DNA from: Amia ocellicauda
Lineage: Eukaryota; Chordata; Actinopteri; Amiiformes; Amiidae
Direction: 5' to 3'
NCBI RefSeq assembly: GCF_036373705.1
Contig: NC_089852.1
Coordinates: 32,997,707 to 33,061,706, forward strand
Length of the DNA stretch: 64,000 nucleotides
A program made the position numbers and the translations under genes. The notes below the pieces were generated by a model, which made no database searches, was not told the origin of the DNA, and saw only the letters and a list, made by a program, of their open reading frames with translations. This document shows, one piece after another, positions 1 through 10,352 of this stretch; position 1 is the stretch's first letter; each line of letters opens with the position of its first letter.

Positions 1-412
1 TGTTTCTTCCATTTGCGAATAATCGTACCAACTGTTGTCACCTCTCACCAAGCTTGGTCTTGTAGCCCATTCCAGCCTTGTGTAGGTCTACAATCTTGAC
101 CCTGACATCCTTGGACAACTCTTTGGTGTTGGCCATGGTGGAGAGTTTGGAATCTGATTGATTGATTGCTTCTGTGGACACCTGGGAGCCAGAAATCTTG
201 CTGATTGATAGGGGATCAAATACTTATTTCCCTCATTAACATGCAAATCAATTTATAACTTTTTTGAAATGCATTTTTCTGGATTTTGTTGTTGTTATTC
301 TGTCTCTCAATGTTAAAATACACCTACCATTAAAATTATAGACTGATCATTTCTTTGTCAGTGGGCAAACATACAAAATCAGCAGGGGATCAAATACTTT
401 TTTCCCTCACTG
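1..412 (-). mobile_element. Tc1-like transposon, 5' end (family A), cut by window edge
   Basis: This is the terminal part of a DD34E Tc1-like element continuing beyond base 1. The outer end reads '...tttttccctcactg' at 412 and is followed by a TA target dinucleotide at 413-414. Bases 1-136 on the minus strand encode the transposase N-terminus ([11 protein letters not shown]...), the same helix-turn-helix region as in the fuller copy at 33051-34643. Compared with that copy it lacks the large hairpin and a few codons around base 50, so the reading frame is damaged. It is a relic. Confidence 0.85.
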
Positions 413-808
413 TATAAAGATGTGAACTAGCAAAATGTATATGTACATGTAAGGCTATAGATCGATATGACATTCAAACAATATAGAGACAATACTGTTT
501 GTCTTGTGCAGTGGTGTGAGAGGTTTTGGTGCCTGTGTTTATTCCGCGTCTCTTTTGAATCAGACACTCGAGTCTCGGTGGCGTGGCTTGAGTTGCGTCA
601 CGCGCTGACACTTTCCACCCGGCCCAGGGCCCAGTGCATTCATATTCAAATTTAGGTCACCTTTAGGCTGCCTCAAAAGATTTAGGCCAGGTCAAAAAGC
701 GGGACTAGTTTTCACCCGGCCCAGGGCCACCTTAAATCTATGATCCCGTTTACGTTTGAGTTAAGGCAGCCCTGGGCCGGCCTAAATCTCAAATGTGAAT
801 GGGGTCTT
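413..808. other. Unassigned repeat-like DNA with short inverted GGCCCAGG motifs
   Basis: No gene is visible. The motif 'cacccggcccagggcc' occurs at about 614 and again at about 714, and the opposite orientation 'ccctgggccggcctaaat' occurs near 769. This arrangement suggests a degenerate non-autonomous DNA transposon or fold-back repeat, but I cannot define its ends. Confidence 0.3.
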
Positions 809-1196
809 AGCAAATTCCAGTCTGGCTTCTTTATGTTTTTCTTTCAAAAGTCTTCTTCTTCCATGGAGGTCACTTTCACTCAAAAAGCAACGGATGGGGT
901 GATCAGAAACTGACGTACTTTCACCTTGGAGTTCAGCTTGTATCTCTTTGGCAGTTATCCTTGGTTCTTTTTCTGCCATTTGCACTATCCTTCTGTTCAA
1001 TCTGGGGTCGAATTTCTTCTTGCGTCCGCGTCCAGGGAGGTTGGCTACAATTACATGGACCTTGAACTTCTTCATAATATTTGCAACTGTTGTCACAGGA
1101 ACATCTTGTCTTGTAGCCTTTATCTTTACCATGCCTGTCTATTATTTTCTTTCTGATCTCCTCAGACAACTCTGTCCTTTGCTTTCTTTGGTCCAT
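809..1196 (-). pseudogene. Degenerate Tc1-like transposase N-terminal part (family B)
   Basis: The minus strand starts MDQRKQRTELSEEIRKKIID, a Tc1-type helix-turn-helix opening. After a frameshift near base 1118 it continues with RQDVPVTTVANIMKKF and the basic GRGRKKK linker. It stops at a KEARLEFAK motif near 809, just before the catalytic domain. No DDE residues remain, so this is a broken fragment. It differs clearly in sequence from the family A copies elsewhere in the window. Confidence 0.8.
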
Positions 1197-1569
1197 TTTC
1201 AGTGTGGTGCACGCAATGATAACAAACAGCACAGTGACTACTTTCCTCCATTTAAATAGGCCAAATGACTGATTAGAAGATTGGAGACGTGTGATAATAT
1301 TAAAGAAACTAGTTCGGAATATCACTATAATCCAATTATTGATTATCTTTTCTAAAGGATACCAACAAATGTGTCTGGGCCATTTTAGAATATCTTTGTA
1401 GAATGAGCAATAATTCATCTCTTTTCACAGCTTCTTTGCTTTATTCTATGACATACCAAAGGCAAGCAAGTATACAAGATGCAATAGCTTTTCATTTAAT
1501 CACTTTTCAGGAGGAATGAAACATTATTTCAATGAGCTGTAAGGATACCAACAAATTTGAGCATGTCTG
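1197..1569 (-). mobile_element. Tc1-like family B terminal region
   Basis: This is the non-coding 5' end of the element whose transposase remnant lies at 809-1196. The phrase 'ggataccaacaaat' appears at 1357 and again near 1541, giving the repeated binding-site-like arrangement seen in long Tc1 terminal repeats. The outer end 'gcatgtctg' at 1569 is followed by TA. The opposite terminal repeat is missing, so the element is truncated. Confidence 0.7.
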
Positions 1570-1571
1570 TA

Positions 1572-2027
1572 TATGGCACTATATAAACATGACTATTATT
1601 TTTAAGGGGATCTTCTTGTGAACAAAACTGAAACCGAAAGCGCAGCTGGACCTCCTGTCCGGGGACTGAACAGATTTGGGATTAGATATCAAATAACTAA
1701 ACACCATCAAGACATAGACGATGTGTAGCGAAAGCGGTGGTGAACAACACTAAGAAGTGAAGCCAGCCAGACAAAATTTGAAATTTGAATGTTTATTACA
1801 AACACAGACACAGAGAGCTCACGTTCTTGGGTCCAGTGAAATGGCAAAAAAGGACGAACCTGTGCTGACGTCACGTTTTATGGAACAGGATGTGGGAAGA
1901 GACCTGTTCTGAGTGATGTGCGCAGGGGCCAATGGCAGCTTTGATAGTGACGTTTCGATCGGGTTCCTACGGAAGTGCGCAGAAACCCCTCCCCCTTGGG
2001 CAGTGCTTCTGACTTCAAAGATAACTA
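1572..2027. other. Non-coding, possibly LTR-derived
   Basis: No reading frame of interest. The stretch from 'tgtagcgaaagcgg' (about 1725) to the C-rich run near 1990 is GC-richer than its surroundings and has the look of an old LTR in reverse orientation. I found no matching second end or target duplication, so this stays a guess. Confidence 0.2.
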
Positions 2028-2514
2028 CAGTAGTCCCTTGCCAACCGCGGGTGATAGGTTCCTGAAAATCCAGCGGTTGTCAAAACCAGTTGGCAAAATT
2101 AAAAGCCTTAGGTTCCATGGCCATGATTTATTGTAACTATGCATCATATACATTAATAAACATGACAAATATGTATCTGAATGAACAAAAATATGTTACT
2201 AGTGAACAAAAATACTTTAATTTACCTTTAATACTGATAATGATGATGATGATGATGATGATGATGAGGATGGGGAGGGGCTGTTTAGAGTCCATGATTC
2301 AAGGCAAAAATAAATTAAATATATAAGTTTCACAAACACGGTGCGACTTCACAATTCCACAATCTGTTTATGAACGAATGCCAGAAATCTTGCAGGAACA
2401 CAAAACCATGAAAACGCGAACCTTTACACCACAGTAGCCAACATGTTATATAAATGTTTTTGTTGGGAAACTCGAAGCCTTTTAGGCAAACCTATGGTTG
2501 GCAAGGGATTACTG
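2028..2514. mobile_element. Tigger/pogo-like MITE, 487 bp
   Basis: Inverted ends 'cagtagtcccttgccaac' (from 2028) and 'gttggcaagggattactg' (to 2514) are flanked on both sides by TA (2026-2027 and 2515-2516). The subterminal 'ggttcctgaaaatccagcgg' resembles the start of pogo/Tigger-type elements. There is no transposase. The interior contains an ATG/GAT trinucleotide microsatellite at about 2239-2268 whose open frame is spurious. It is a non-autonomous element with a clean TA duplication. Confidence 0.75.
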
Positions 2515-2516
2515 TA

Positions 2517-3138
2517 TATGTCCATCCAATTCAGTCTGTTCACTATATTTTCAATAATGTTAAGCAACTAGATATAGCCAGAACTGTATTTTTGAATGTT
2601 ATTTTGTGATAAACATTGACAAGAAAGTGGTTGGGCCTGTAATGGTGTTCTTTAGCCTGTGTGCTGTGTCACATCCTAATTTTTATATGCATGTGACTGT
2701 GCTATTTCATTAAAAGGGCAAGCTTACCACTGAACTTTATTGTTACTCATCTGAACAAGAGTCTTTGTACATGTATGTGTAAGTTTCTTACTGTGTGTAT
2801 GTAGTTTATATTTAAATATATAATATAGATATATAAAATATAAATATGTAAAATATACATACAGAAGTGTATAATGCTCTGTACATTTTGTCAATCATAT
2901 ATTGCTAAATATTTATTCTCCTCCTAATGTTTTATCCCAAACATGGAAGGCAGGACATAAGTGACTTTTTATTTATTTGTATTTTGCATTATTTTGTTTT
3001 TGATAAGCTTCATTCAGTTCATAATAACCCGTCACCTGCTTGATTATCAACTACTCTTTGTCCCGCTTCCCAAATTAGCATGGGGATTATAACCAGACAG
3101 GACTAGCCACCTTCCCAGTCTACCCTTGATCTCTCAAG
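2517..3138. other. AT-rich non-coding DNA
   Basis: No gene, RNA or bounded repeat is recognisable. There is a run of alternating TA-rich sequence around 2815-2860. Confidence 0.5.
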
Positions 3139-3153
3139 GTTTTTAACTTTGTT

Positions 3154-5475
3154 TTGAAATGCAGCCGCTTCTTCTTCAAGAAAACGAAGGAGAGGCGGCC
3201 TGCAATGTCCTCCATGATCGACTCCTCGGGGCAAGAGGTGGAGGGCAGAGAGGCTGTTGAGACAGTGGTGCGGGATTTCTACAGGGAGTTGTACGATCAG
3301 AAGGTGGTGGATCAAAATCTGATCCATCACTTTCTGTCCCTGTTGGAGTCCCGCAATGAGGGGGACGAGGAGGAGGAGGAGGATCCAGAGATCACCACCA
3401 CTGAACTCTCCCAGGTGATAAAGAGTCTTAACTCTGGAAGGACACCGGGTCCCGACGGGATCCCTGCTGAGTTCTATAAGATCTTTTGGGAGGTGCTTAA
3501 AGAAGATCTGGCCCAGGTCTTGGGGTCGATGTACAGAGAGGGCAGATTGGCCCCTTCTATGAAGAAGAGTATCCTCTCCCTTCTTCACAAGAAGGGAGAC
3601 CAAAAAGATCTGAGGAACTGGCGGCCGGTCAGCCTCCTGTGCACCGACTACAAGATACTGGCCAAAGCACTGACGCTCCGGCTGCAGCGGCCACTCCCTC
3701 AAGTCGTGGGTCCCGACCAGGTCTGTGGTGCCCGGGGGAGATCGGCGGCCGACAACGCCATGCTGCTCAGGGATGTCGTGGCCTACTCGAACGAGAGAGG
3801 GCTTCCCCTGGTCCTAATCAGCTTGGACCAGGAGAAAGCCTTCGACAGAGTGGGCCACGAATACCTGCAGCTCGTCATGGAGAGGATGGGTCTCGCTCTT
3901 GGCCTGAGGAAGTGGGTTAAGATCATCTACAGCGGTCTAAGCAGCAGGGTCCTTGTGAACCGCCACCTGACCGAACCATTTCCGGTCAGGTCGGGGGTCC
4001 GGCAGGGTTGTCCCCTGTCGGCCCTGCTGTACGTCCTCTGCTTGGAGCCGTTCATGCAGGCGATCCGCCGGGACGTCCGGGTGACAGGTTTCCATCTCCC
4101 GGGTTCCGGCAGAGAGCAACTGAAGGCCCTGGCCTATATGGACGACGTGGCCGTGGTTTGCACGGACACTCCGTCCGTGGCCAGGGTCGAGGAACTGCTG
4201 GACGGCTTCTGCAGGGCGACGGGGGCCACTGTCAACAAGGCCAAGAGCGAGGTCTACCTCTCCAGGGCATGGCCTGTCGGCCGGGGCCCGCCGACCGTGT
4301 TCCCTGTGAAGCCGTCTATCAAGGTTCTGGGGATCACGATCGACGGGACCAACACGGGCACCCGGAGCTGGGAGGAGGCCATATCGAAGGTCCAAAAGAA
4401 GATCCACGGCTGGAGCACAAGGACCTTGACGATGGCTGGTAAGGTGCTGGTCGTAAAGGCCATCCTCTTCCCGATACTCCTCTACGTAGGAATGATCTTC
4501 CCCCCAGACAAGGTCATTGCAAAACTAGTGACCCGAATTATATTTCGGTTTGTCTGGGGGAGCAAAATGGAGAGGCTGAAAAGAGTGCAGATGGTGAAGG
4601 GTACCCTGGATGGAGGCAGGGGGGTCCCGGACGTTGTGCGGCTGATAAAGGCGCAGGGGCTGGCCTATGTGGTCAAGAACATCCAGGCTGCTGGCAAGAA
4701 AGTGAGTTTCATGAACCGCTTTTATTTTGCCAGCAGCCTGAGACCATTCGGCCTCTGCGCCATGGATAACACCAGGCCGCACTCGTGGGATCCCCCGCCG
4801 TTCTACAGAGCGCTCCGAGCCTTTGCGCTCGAAGTAGGCCTCCATAAAGTCGTGCTGGCCTCCTGGGATTATAAGACCATCTGTAGCCAGATGAGATCTA
4901 CCCAGGAGACCAGCCGGATAGAAGATTTCCCTCCCGAAACCTGTCGGTTTATCTGGGCTAACGCTACGCACGTTTGCCTCACGAATACGCAGAAAGATGT
5001 CTCCTGGATGGCTGTGAGTCGGTGTCTCCCCACCCGAGTGTTCATGCACAGAAGGGGCATAGCTCCTTATGACACCTGCCCCTATAAGGGTTGCCTGGGG
5101 AAGGAGACAGAGGCTCACATCTTTAGTGAGTGCCCCTCCGCCCACAGGGTCTGGCTCCTGTTTTCTCCGTTCCTCCACAGGTTTGCCGTTCCTGCACGGG
5201 CGACCGCCCAGCAGATCCTGTACGGTCCTACCAGGGGACTAACATCTTTCACCCTGAGGTGCTGGTGGCGTGTCGTCTGCGCAGTGAAGCAGGCCCTGTG
5301 GGAGGGACGGAACATCTGTCTATTCAATAAGCAGGAGCTGGACCCGATTGTCATCGCGCGGAGGGGCATGGTGCTCGTAAGGGACTACGTCAATCTGGAG
5401 GTCCATCAGAGGGGCAAGGAGGAAGCCTATAAGAACTGGCACATACAAGATCTGGGGGAGCTCAGGATCCCATGA
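3154..5475 (+). CDS. LINE ORF2 fragment: reverse transcriptase and C-terminal region
   Basis: There are 773 open codons but no native start: the frame opens at a TTG exactly at the insertion junction, so it is a truncated ORF2. Early residues (FFFKKTKERRPAMSSM, FYRELY) match the linker between endonuclease and RT in L1-superfamily ORF2. RT motifs follow: GPDGIPAEF, NWRPVSLLCTDYKILAK, SLDQEKAFDRV, SGVRQGCPLSALLY and AYMDDVAVV, the last with the YMDD-type catalytic aspartates. The C-terminus contains 'LPTRVFMHRRGI' and a Cys/His cluster CPYKGC...H...C, typical of the Tx1 branch of L1-like elements. Without the endonuclease domain it cannot drive target-primed retrotransposition. Clade assignment from motifs only. 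Confidence 0.85.
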   Translation: MKCSRFFFKKTKERRPAMSSMIDSSGQEVEGREAVETVVRDFYRELYDQKVVDQNLIHHFLSLLESRNEGDEEEEEDPEITTTELSQVIKSLNSGRTPGPDGIPAEFYKIFWEVLKEDLAQVLGSMYREGRLAPSMKKSILSLLHKKGDQKDLRNWRPVSLLCTDYKILAKALTLRLQRPLPQVVGPDQVCGARGRSAADNAMLLRDVVAYSNERGLPLVLISLDQEKAFDRVGHEYLQLVMERMGLALGLRKWVKIIYSGLSSRVLVNRHLTEPFPVRSGVRQGCPLSALLYVLCLEPFMQAIRRDVRVTGFHLPGSGREQLKALAYMDDVAVVCTDTPSVARVEELLDGFCRATGATVNKAKSEVYLSRAWPVGRGPPTVFPVKPSIKVLGITIDGTNTGTRSWEEAISKVQKKIHGWSTRTLTMAGKVLVVKAILFPILLYVGMIFPPDKVIAKLVTRIIFRFVWGSKMERLKRVQMVKGTLDGGRGVPDVVRLIKAQGLAYVVKNIQAAGKKVSFMNRFYFASSLRPFGLCAMDNTRPHSWDPPPFYRALRAFALEVGLHKVVLASWDYKTICSQMRSTQETSRIEDFPPETCRFIWANATHVCLTNTQKDVSWMAVSRCLPTRVFMHRRGIAPYDTCPYKGCLGKETEAHIFSECPSAHRVWLLFSPFLHRFAVPARATAQQILYGPTRGLTSFTLRCWWRVVCAVKQALWEGRNICLFNKQELDPIVIARRGMVLVRDYVNLEVHQRGKEEAYKNWHIQDLGELRIP

Positions 5476-6010
5476 TGGGACCCACCTCCGGGGACGGTCA
5501 GTTCCCCCTGCTGGAGCCCGAGTCCAAGACCTTTTAATTATTTTATGGATGATTGTTTTTAAAACGATTTTAAAATGAATCTTAACTGTTTTTAAAGATT
5601 TAGTTGTTTTTAAATCATTAATTGTTTAGGGGTTTTTTGGTTTAGTTTTGTTATATTCTTTTGTCAAATACATTGTCCGTTTTGGATTTAATTTTAAATG
5701 CATTGGACCTTTTTTGTTTGTTTTTTATTTTTACCTTTTAATTGTTTCTTTATTTTGTCCAATGCATTTTCAGTTATTTTCAATGTATTTGACCTTTATG
5801 TTGGTGAGCAGTTTTGCTTTAATCACGTTTGTTTTGTTGTTTTGTGCACATGTTTATTTGAAGTTAATTATTTTGTTTTTCGTTAAATCACAAAGATTTT
5901 AAAAATTTTAAGTGATTTTAAGAATTGATTTTAAAAGTTTTTAATCATAAGTATTAAAAATTTGAATTGTTTTTTTTAAGTAAATTTAAAATACTACACA
6001 CAATAAAACA
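3154..6010 (+). mobile_element. 5'-truncated Tx1-type LINE with 15-bp target duplication
   Basis: The 15-bp sequence 'gtttttaactttgtt' lies at 3139-3153 and is repeated exactly at 6011-6025, so it is the target-site duplication and the inserted DNA is 3154-6010. The insert starts in the middle of ORF2, downstream of where the endonuclease should be. It carries the reverse transcriptase and C-terminal part (to 5475), then about 535 bp of T-rich 3' UTR ending 'acacacaataaaaca'. The perfect duplication and long open frame indicate a fairly young, dead-on-arrival copy made by incomplete reverse transcription. Confidence 0.88.
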
Positions 6011-6025
6011 GTTTTTAACTTTGTT

Positions 6026-7374
6026 GTCATAGCATATTGGCAGCTGCATGTAGGAACAGTGCCACTCAGTGGTCGTCCCAAAAACAAAATAAGTAATTGT
6101 TTTCCTTTTAAAGTTTATAAAACAAATAATAAAACAAACTTTGCAATGCCATTCACTGACACCAATATGTCATCTGTGTGCTGTAAAAAATAAAGCATGT
6201 TTTAAGCTTTGAAAATCTATATCAACCTGTAATTCCTGAAGGTAGCTACAGATAACTTTCTGGTAACCAGATGGCACACAATGTCATTACACATAGGACT
6301 AAGAATGGCAGCTGCAGTCAGTGGATCATCAATAATCATAGGGACACAGGTGGTCTGTTAGAGACAGATGAGGTTTTACCTTCCCTAAAGATTGACTGCA
6401 CAGCACAAAGGTAATTAAAATATGCTGTATGGAATACAGCTTTTAAACAAATAGAATCAGTATTATACATGTTTTTAATATTGTAGTATACAGATAGATT
6501 ATGTTAATTATATATTATTGTGTCCAGTTTGCTTGGGGTCTGTGTTCACTGTAAGGGCTTACCTGGTAGATAGATACCAGGGATTCATAGTATCACTGCT
6601 TTGGAGAATAGATACATAAGACAATGTATTTTTTTGGAAAAGGAAAACAAACTACTACGGTATTTTTTTATTTTAACTGTATTTTTATTAAATTGGTCAA
6701 TATTCTGCAAGCACTTAGAACAGATAACATATCACCATCAATCATCATATTCAGTCTGAGAAAGGGCAATTAACTGTGGACAGATGACATAGAAGACAAA
6801 ATATACAGAGAATATCTAGAAGGAAGCAACAAAATATCATTCTTACCTAACAGAAAAAAAACATAGCTCCATGCAGTCATAAATATCAATAAGGAGTAAA
6901 AGCTTATACACATTACATTCAAACAGCTATTGAGAGTTAAGTAGGTGGGTCATTGGGCAATGCAGATATTAGTTGTGTTTCATTTGTATATAATTCAATA
7001 TATGTGCTCAGTACAAAGATAAATCCAAATGTAGGGCAAAGTCACAATGTTTAGACAAAAGCTGGCCCTCAAACAGGTACTCTGGTCAAAGCCTCTGTCT
7101 GGAGAACAGGATACGACCATGGGCCTGATTGATTAAATCCATTAGCCGGAATCAGGAACACAGTTCCTCAGGTCCATGAAGCCGGCTTGGCCCATGCAGG
7201 ATGATGCAATGGCAGTGTGAGACAGGCTTGTTCTGTGGGAGTCTTATGTTCTGCAGTTTCAGATTGTGGTTGTGCAGTCCCAGAAGCTGACCCGTTACTC
7301 CTCAGGGTTTGTCTGGATTGGCACTTTGAAATATTGAAAACAAAATGCTGGCTACCTATATAGTGTTGGATATT
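6026..7374. other. Non-coding DNA downstream of the first OR gene
   Basis: I see no open gene or bounded repeat. The stretch lies 3' of the minus-strand OR at 7375 and probably holds its 3' UTR; the exact end of transcription cannot be placed. Confidence 0.4.
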
Positions 7375-8364
7375 CTAATCCTGAGTTACAACTGCCAAGG
7401 AAGTTTTGTCAAATGCCTTTCTGGGTTTATCAGCTAAGGCTTTTTTACTGAGTATTTTTAAAATACAATTCCAAATGTCCTGACTTCTAACTCCATATAT
7501 CACTGGGTGTAAAAGAGGAGGAATGACAATAAAATGAATTGACATGACTATATTCACACTTGTTGGGAGATTAAATTCAAAGCGATTATAGATGATTGAA
7601 AAAAGGGCAGACAAGGAAAAATTTAAGAAAGTGATTAAGTGAGGAGTACAAGTCCTCAGTGCTTTCCTCTGTGCTTCCTTTGAAATTGACAGACAGACTG
7701 CAAGTATCCTTACATAAGAGTATATAACAAAGATGAAAGGAAAAAACACAAACACAATTGTCAGAAATATACCATAGATATTGTTAATGTTAGTATTAAC
7801 ACAAGACAGTTTGACAACTGCCCAGTTGTCACAGAAAAGTTTATGGATTTTAAACTGGCATAATGGAAGTGTTCTAGTTAATATGATATGCATAACAACA
7901 CCTAACACTGGAAACAAATAAGCACCAGTCAAAAGAAACTTAACCTTTGAAGGTGTGATAATGCTATGATACCACAAAGGTTTACAAATGGAGATGTACC
8001 TGTCATACGCCATTACTGCAAGAACTGTGAATGTACAAGCACCATAAGTGGTTATACAAAACACCTGAAACAGGCAGCCCACATAGGAGCTTTCCTGAAC
8101 AGCTGAGAGGAGATGGTCCATGACTTTAGGATAAAAAGCAGAGCTCCCGATCACTCCATTGACTGCCAAGTGAAACAGGAAGATGTACATGGGTTTGTGG
8201 AGATTTGGTTTCACATAGATCACTACCATTAGGAAAACATTAGCAGAAACAGTCAAAAGGTACAATAACAAACACAACATAATATAAAAGTACCGGAGGC
8301 TGTTGAGAGAGCTGAATGAGGTAAATATCAAAGTGGCATACAAGGAGGAAGATGAGACATTCAT
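7375..8364 (-). CDS. Odorant receptor, fish type (OR1 of this window)
   Basis: An intact 329-aa seven-transmembrane receptor for odorants, expected in olfactory neuron cilia and coupled to G proteins. It starts at MNVSSSS, which gives an N-terminal N-x-S glycosylation site; the open frame runs 15 codons further upstream, but a splice acceptor lies between, so this ATG is preferred. Diagnostic motifs: LHKPMYIFL after TM1, a TM3 cysteine (GC), MAYDRYISICKPL at about 118-130, ECL2 cysteines (LPLC, FCDNW, LSC), SKEAQRKALRTCTPH before TM6 and HPVIYG in TM7. The usual TM7 NPxxY is HPVIY here, as also in the neighbour at 9342. The style (LAVNG, NTNINNIYG) is that of fish type-I receptors, perhaps the delta group; the subfamily is uncertain. 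Confidence 0.93.
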   Translation of the reverse strand: MNVSSSSLYATLIFTSFSSLNSLRYFYIMLCLLLYLLTVSANVFLMVVIYVKPNLHKPMYIFLFHLAVNGVIGSSAFYPKVMDHLLSAVQESSYVGCLFQVFCITTYGACTFTVLAVMAYDRYISICKPLWYHSIITPSKVKFLLTGAYLFPVLGVVMHIILTRTLPLCQFKIHKLFCDNWAVVKLSCVNTNINNIYGIFLTIVFVFFPFIFVIYSYVRILAVCLSISKEAQRKALRTCTPHLITFLNFSLSALFSIIYNRFEFNLPTSVNIVMSIHFIVIPPLLHPVIYGVRSQDIWNCILKILSKKALADKPRKAFDKTSLAVVTQD

Positions 8365-8377
8365 GGTGTATATATCC

Positions 8378-8622
8378 CTGTACAATAGAGCATAACAATT
8401 GAAATACATTTAAATAAATGAAGGTAGAAAAGGCACAAACCTAAGCTGCCATAAGAACATGATGTGTTCAAGGCACATAAAGAAGCATTATTTTACAATG
8501 ACCTTTGCATTTAAAAATACAGCTCTGCTTCTTTCATGATCGTTTATAATTACCTTGGCTGTGCTCTGTTGAACAGGTGCTATATAGAGTGAGCAGAGCA
8601 CAGAGCTGGGCTTTATATATTT
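8378..8622 (-). promoter_or_regulatory. Putative TATA box, exon 1 and 5' intron of OR1
   Basis: Reading the minus strand, a TATA element (8622-8611, 'aaatatataaag') is followed about 60 bp on by a splice donor CCAAG|GTAATT (exon end 8554). A splice acceptor TTGTACAG lies at 8378, and exon 2 starts at 8377, 13 bases before the ATG. This predicts a non-coding first exon of roughly 30 nt and a 176-bp intron. The layout is repeated at the next OR gene, which supports it; it is a prediction from signals only. Confidence 0.6.
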
Positions 8623-9341
8623 AACTCTGCCTGGCCACTCTTGTGTAATGTTGCTAGTTTTAAGGCACACTGGGAAATGCTATTCATGTATATTTAACAC
8701 TGGGAGATTAATTAAGAGTGATGAAGTATATGTAAATATGAAATAGATAAAAATACTATTTTATTAATTCACTTGATTGCCTGATTAACTACCACTTTTT
8801 ACTGTTCACAATAGGGGACACATTAAAACAGACCTTTGCTTATTACAAAGTCAACGTGAAATAAATTTTCTTCTCAGATGTGTGTTCTTCTACTATAAAT
8901 AAAACCTTTATAGAGTACATGTTTTTAGTTTGTTATTAATGGGTGAGGAAAATTTGGTATTTATTATGGCCCTAGTTTAAAAATACTGATTTATAAATTA
9001 ATTTATGTTTGCAGTATGAACGATGGTCATTTATGTTTTCTTACTTATTCTTTTCTCAGAAAGGACATAATAAGCAAGAAACATAACTGTCTATGTGTGT
9101 TAAATTAGACATTTCCATAGTTATGTCAATTGTGAAATTGCCAGTTTAAAACAGACCAAAGAAGAATTTCACATTTTGTAACCCTATGTCCTGATTGGTA
9201 AAGCTCTGAATATTGCATGTTTTATAGAAAATATTTGTGTAAATCAAACATTTCAGATTGCAGTTTTAATTTAATTTAAATATTTAGAACCAGTCAACTA
9301 CATTTGTTTATGAATTAAAAACACATGTAGAGTGTCTCATA
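8623..9341. other. Spacer between OR1 and OR2
   Basis: AT-rich sequence upstream of the OR1 TATA box and downstream of OR2. No gene or bounded repeat is visible. Confidence 0.5.
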
Positions 9342-10343
9342 TTATTCATACCTCAAGACAGCTACTGGGGGTGTTTTCTTAGATTGAGTAAATCTAGTGA
9401 CAAGTACTCGTTTGCTTAGTATCTTTTTGATGCATTTCCTAATTTCTTGAGTTCTAATCCCATAAATTATAGGATGCAAAAGAGGGGGGATCACAACAAA
9501 ATGAATGGACATCATGATGTTCACACTTGGAGGTACATGCTGCACATCGAAGCGGTTGTATATTAAAGCAAAGAGTATGGAGACGGAAAAGTTGCTGAAG
9601 GTGATTAAATGAGGTGCACAAGTGCTCAGAGCTTTCTTCTGTGCTTCCTTTGAAGCTTTCAGACTCACCATTAATATTTTACCATAAGAGTAAACAACGA
9701 GACACAATGGCATGATGACATATACACCCACCACAAAAAGACCAAAGATATTGTTGAAGTTAGTATTTATACAGGAGAGCTTGACAACTGCCCAGTTGTC
9801 ACAGAACAGTCTAGGTATGTTAAATCGGCACAGTGGGAGTCTGCTGGTGAAAAAAACCTTGACAGATATACCAAGAATGGGTAAGAAATATGAAAGGCTG
9901 ACAAATATCTTGACTTTTCCCGGAGTGATAATGCTGTGGTACAGTAAAGGCTTACAAATGGAGATGTAGCGGTCATATGCCATCACTGTCAGAATGGCAT
10001 AGGCACAGGTGGCATAAGTACTCATGAAAAAGACCTGGGAAAGGCAGCCTGTGTAGGAGCTTTGCTGGAGATCTGAGAGGAGGTTGTCCAGGAGTTTAGG
10101 ATAGAAAGTAGTACTCCCGTACAGTCCGTTCACAGCCAGGTTAAACAGAAATATGTACATGGGCTTGTGGAGACTGGATTCCATGTAGATTACTGTCATG
10201 AGGATAATATTTGCAGCAACAGTAAATATGTATGCAAGCAGTGCGAGAGTGAAATACAGATGTCTGAGAGGATCAAGAGAGCCGTATGAAGTAAATATGA
10301 AGGAGGCAGCATAGTAAGTGAAGGAAGCATTGTCCATCGTCAT
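9342..10343 (-). CDS. Odorant receptor, fish type (OR2), tandem partner of OR1
   Basis: An intact 333-aa seven-transmembrane odorant receptor starting MTMDNASFTYY, with a glycosylation site at NAS; a second in-frame Met two codons later is an alternative start. The frame stays open for 26 codons upstream, but this contains a pyrimidine tract and CAG acceptor and is probably intron. Motifs: LHKPMYIFLFNLAVNGLYGS, TM3 cysteine, MAYDRYISICKPL (about 121-133), FCDNWAVVKLSC, SKEAQKKALSTCAPH and HPIIYG. It shares the HPxIY variant of NPxxY with OR1, and the two are close in sequence and arranged head-to-tail about 1 kb apart, so they look like tandem duplicates. Confidence 0.93.
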   Translation of the reverse strand: MTMDNASFTYYAASFIFTSYGSLDPLRHLYFTLALLAYIFTVAANIILMTVIYMESSLHKPMYIFLFNLAVNGLYGSTTFYPKLLDNLLSDLQQSSYTGCLSQVFFMSTYATCAYAILTVMAYDRYISICKPLLYHSIITPGKVKIFVSLSYFLPILGISVKVFFTSRLPLCRFNIPRLFCDNWAVVKLSCINTNFNNIFGLFVVGVYVIMPLCLVVYSYGKILMVSLKASKEAQKKALSTCAPHLITFSNFSVSILFALIYNRFDVQHVPPSVNIMMSIHFVVIPPLLHPIIYGIRTQEIRKCIKKILSKRVLVTRFTQSKKTPPVAVLRYE

Positions 10344-10352
10344 TTGAGATAT

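Noticed and set aside
3937-4407. Long antisense frames across the Tx1-type LINE
   Set aside because: GC-rich shadow frames of the real reverse transcriptase frame.
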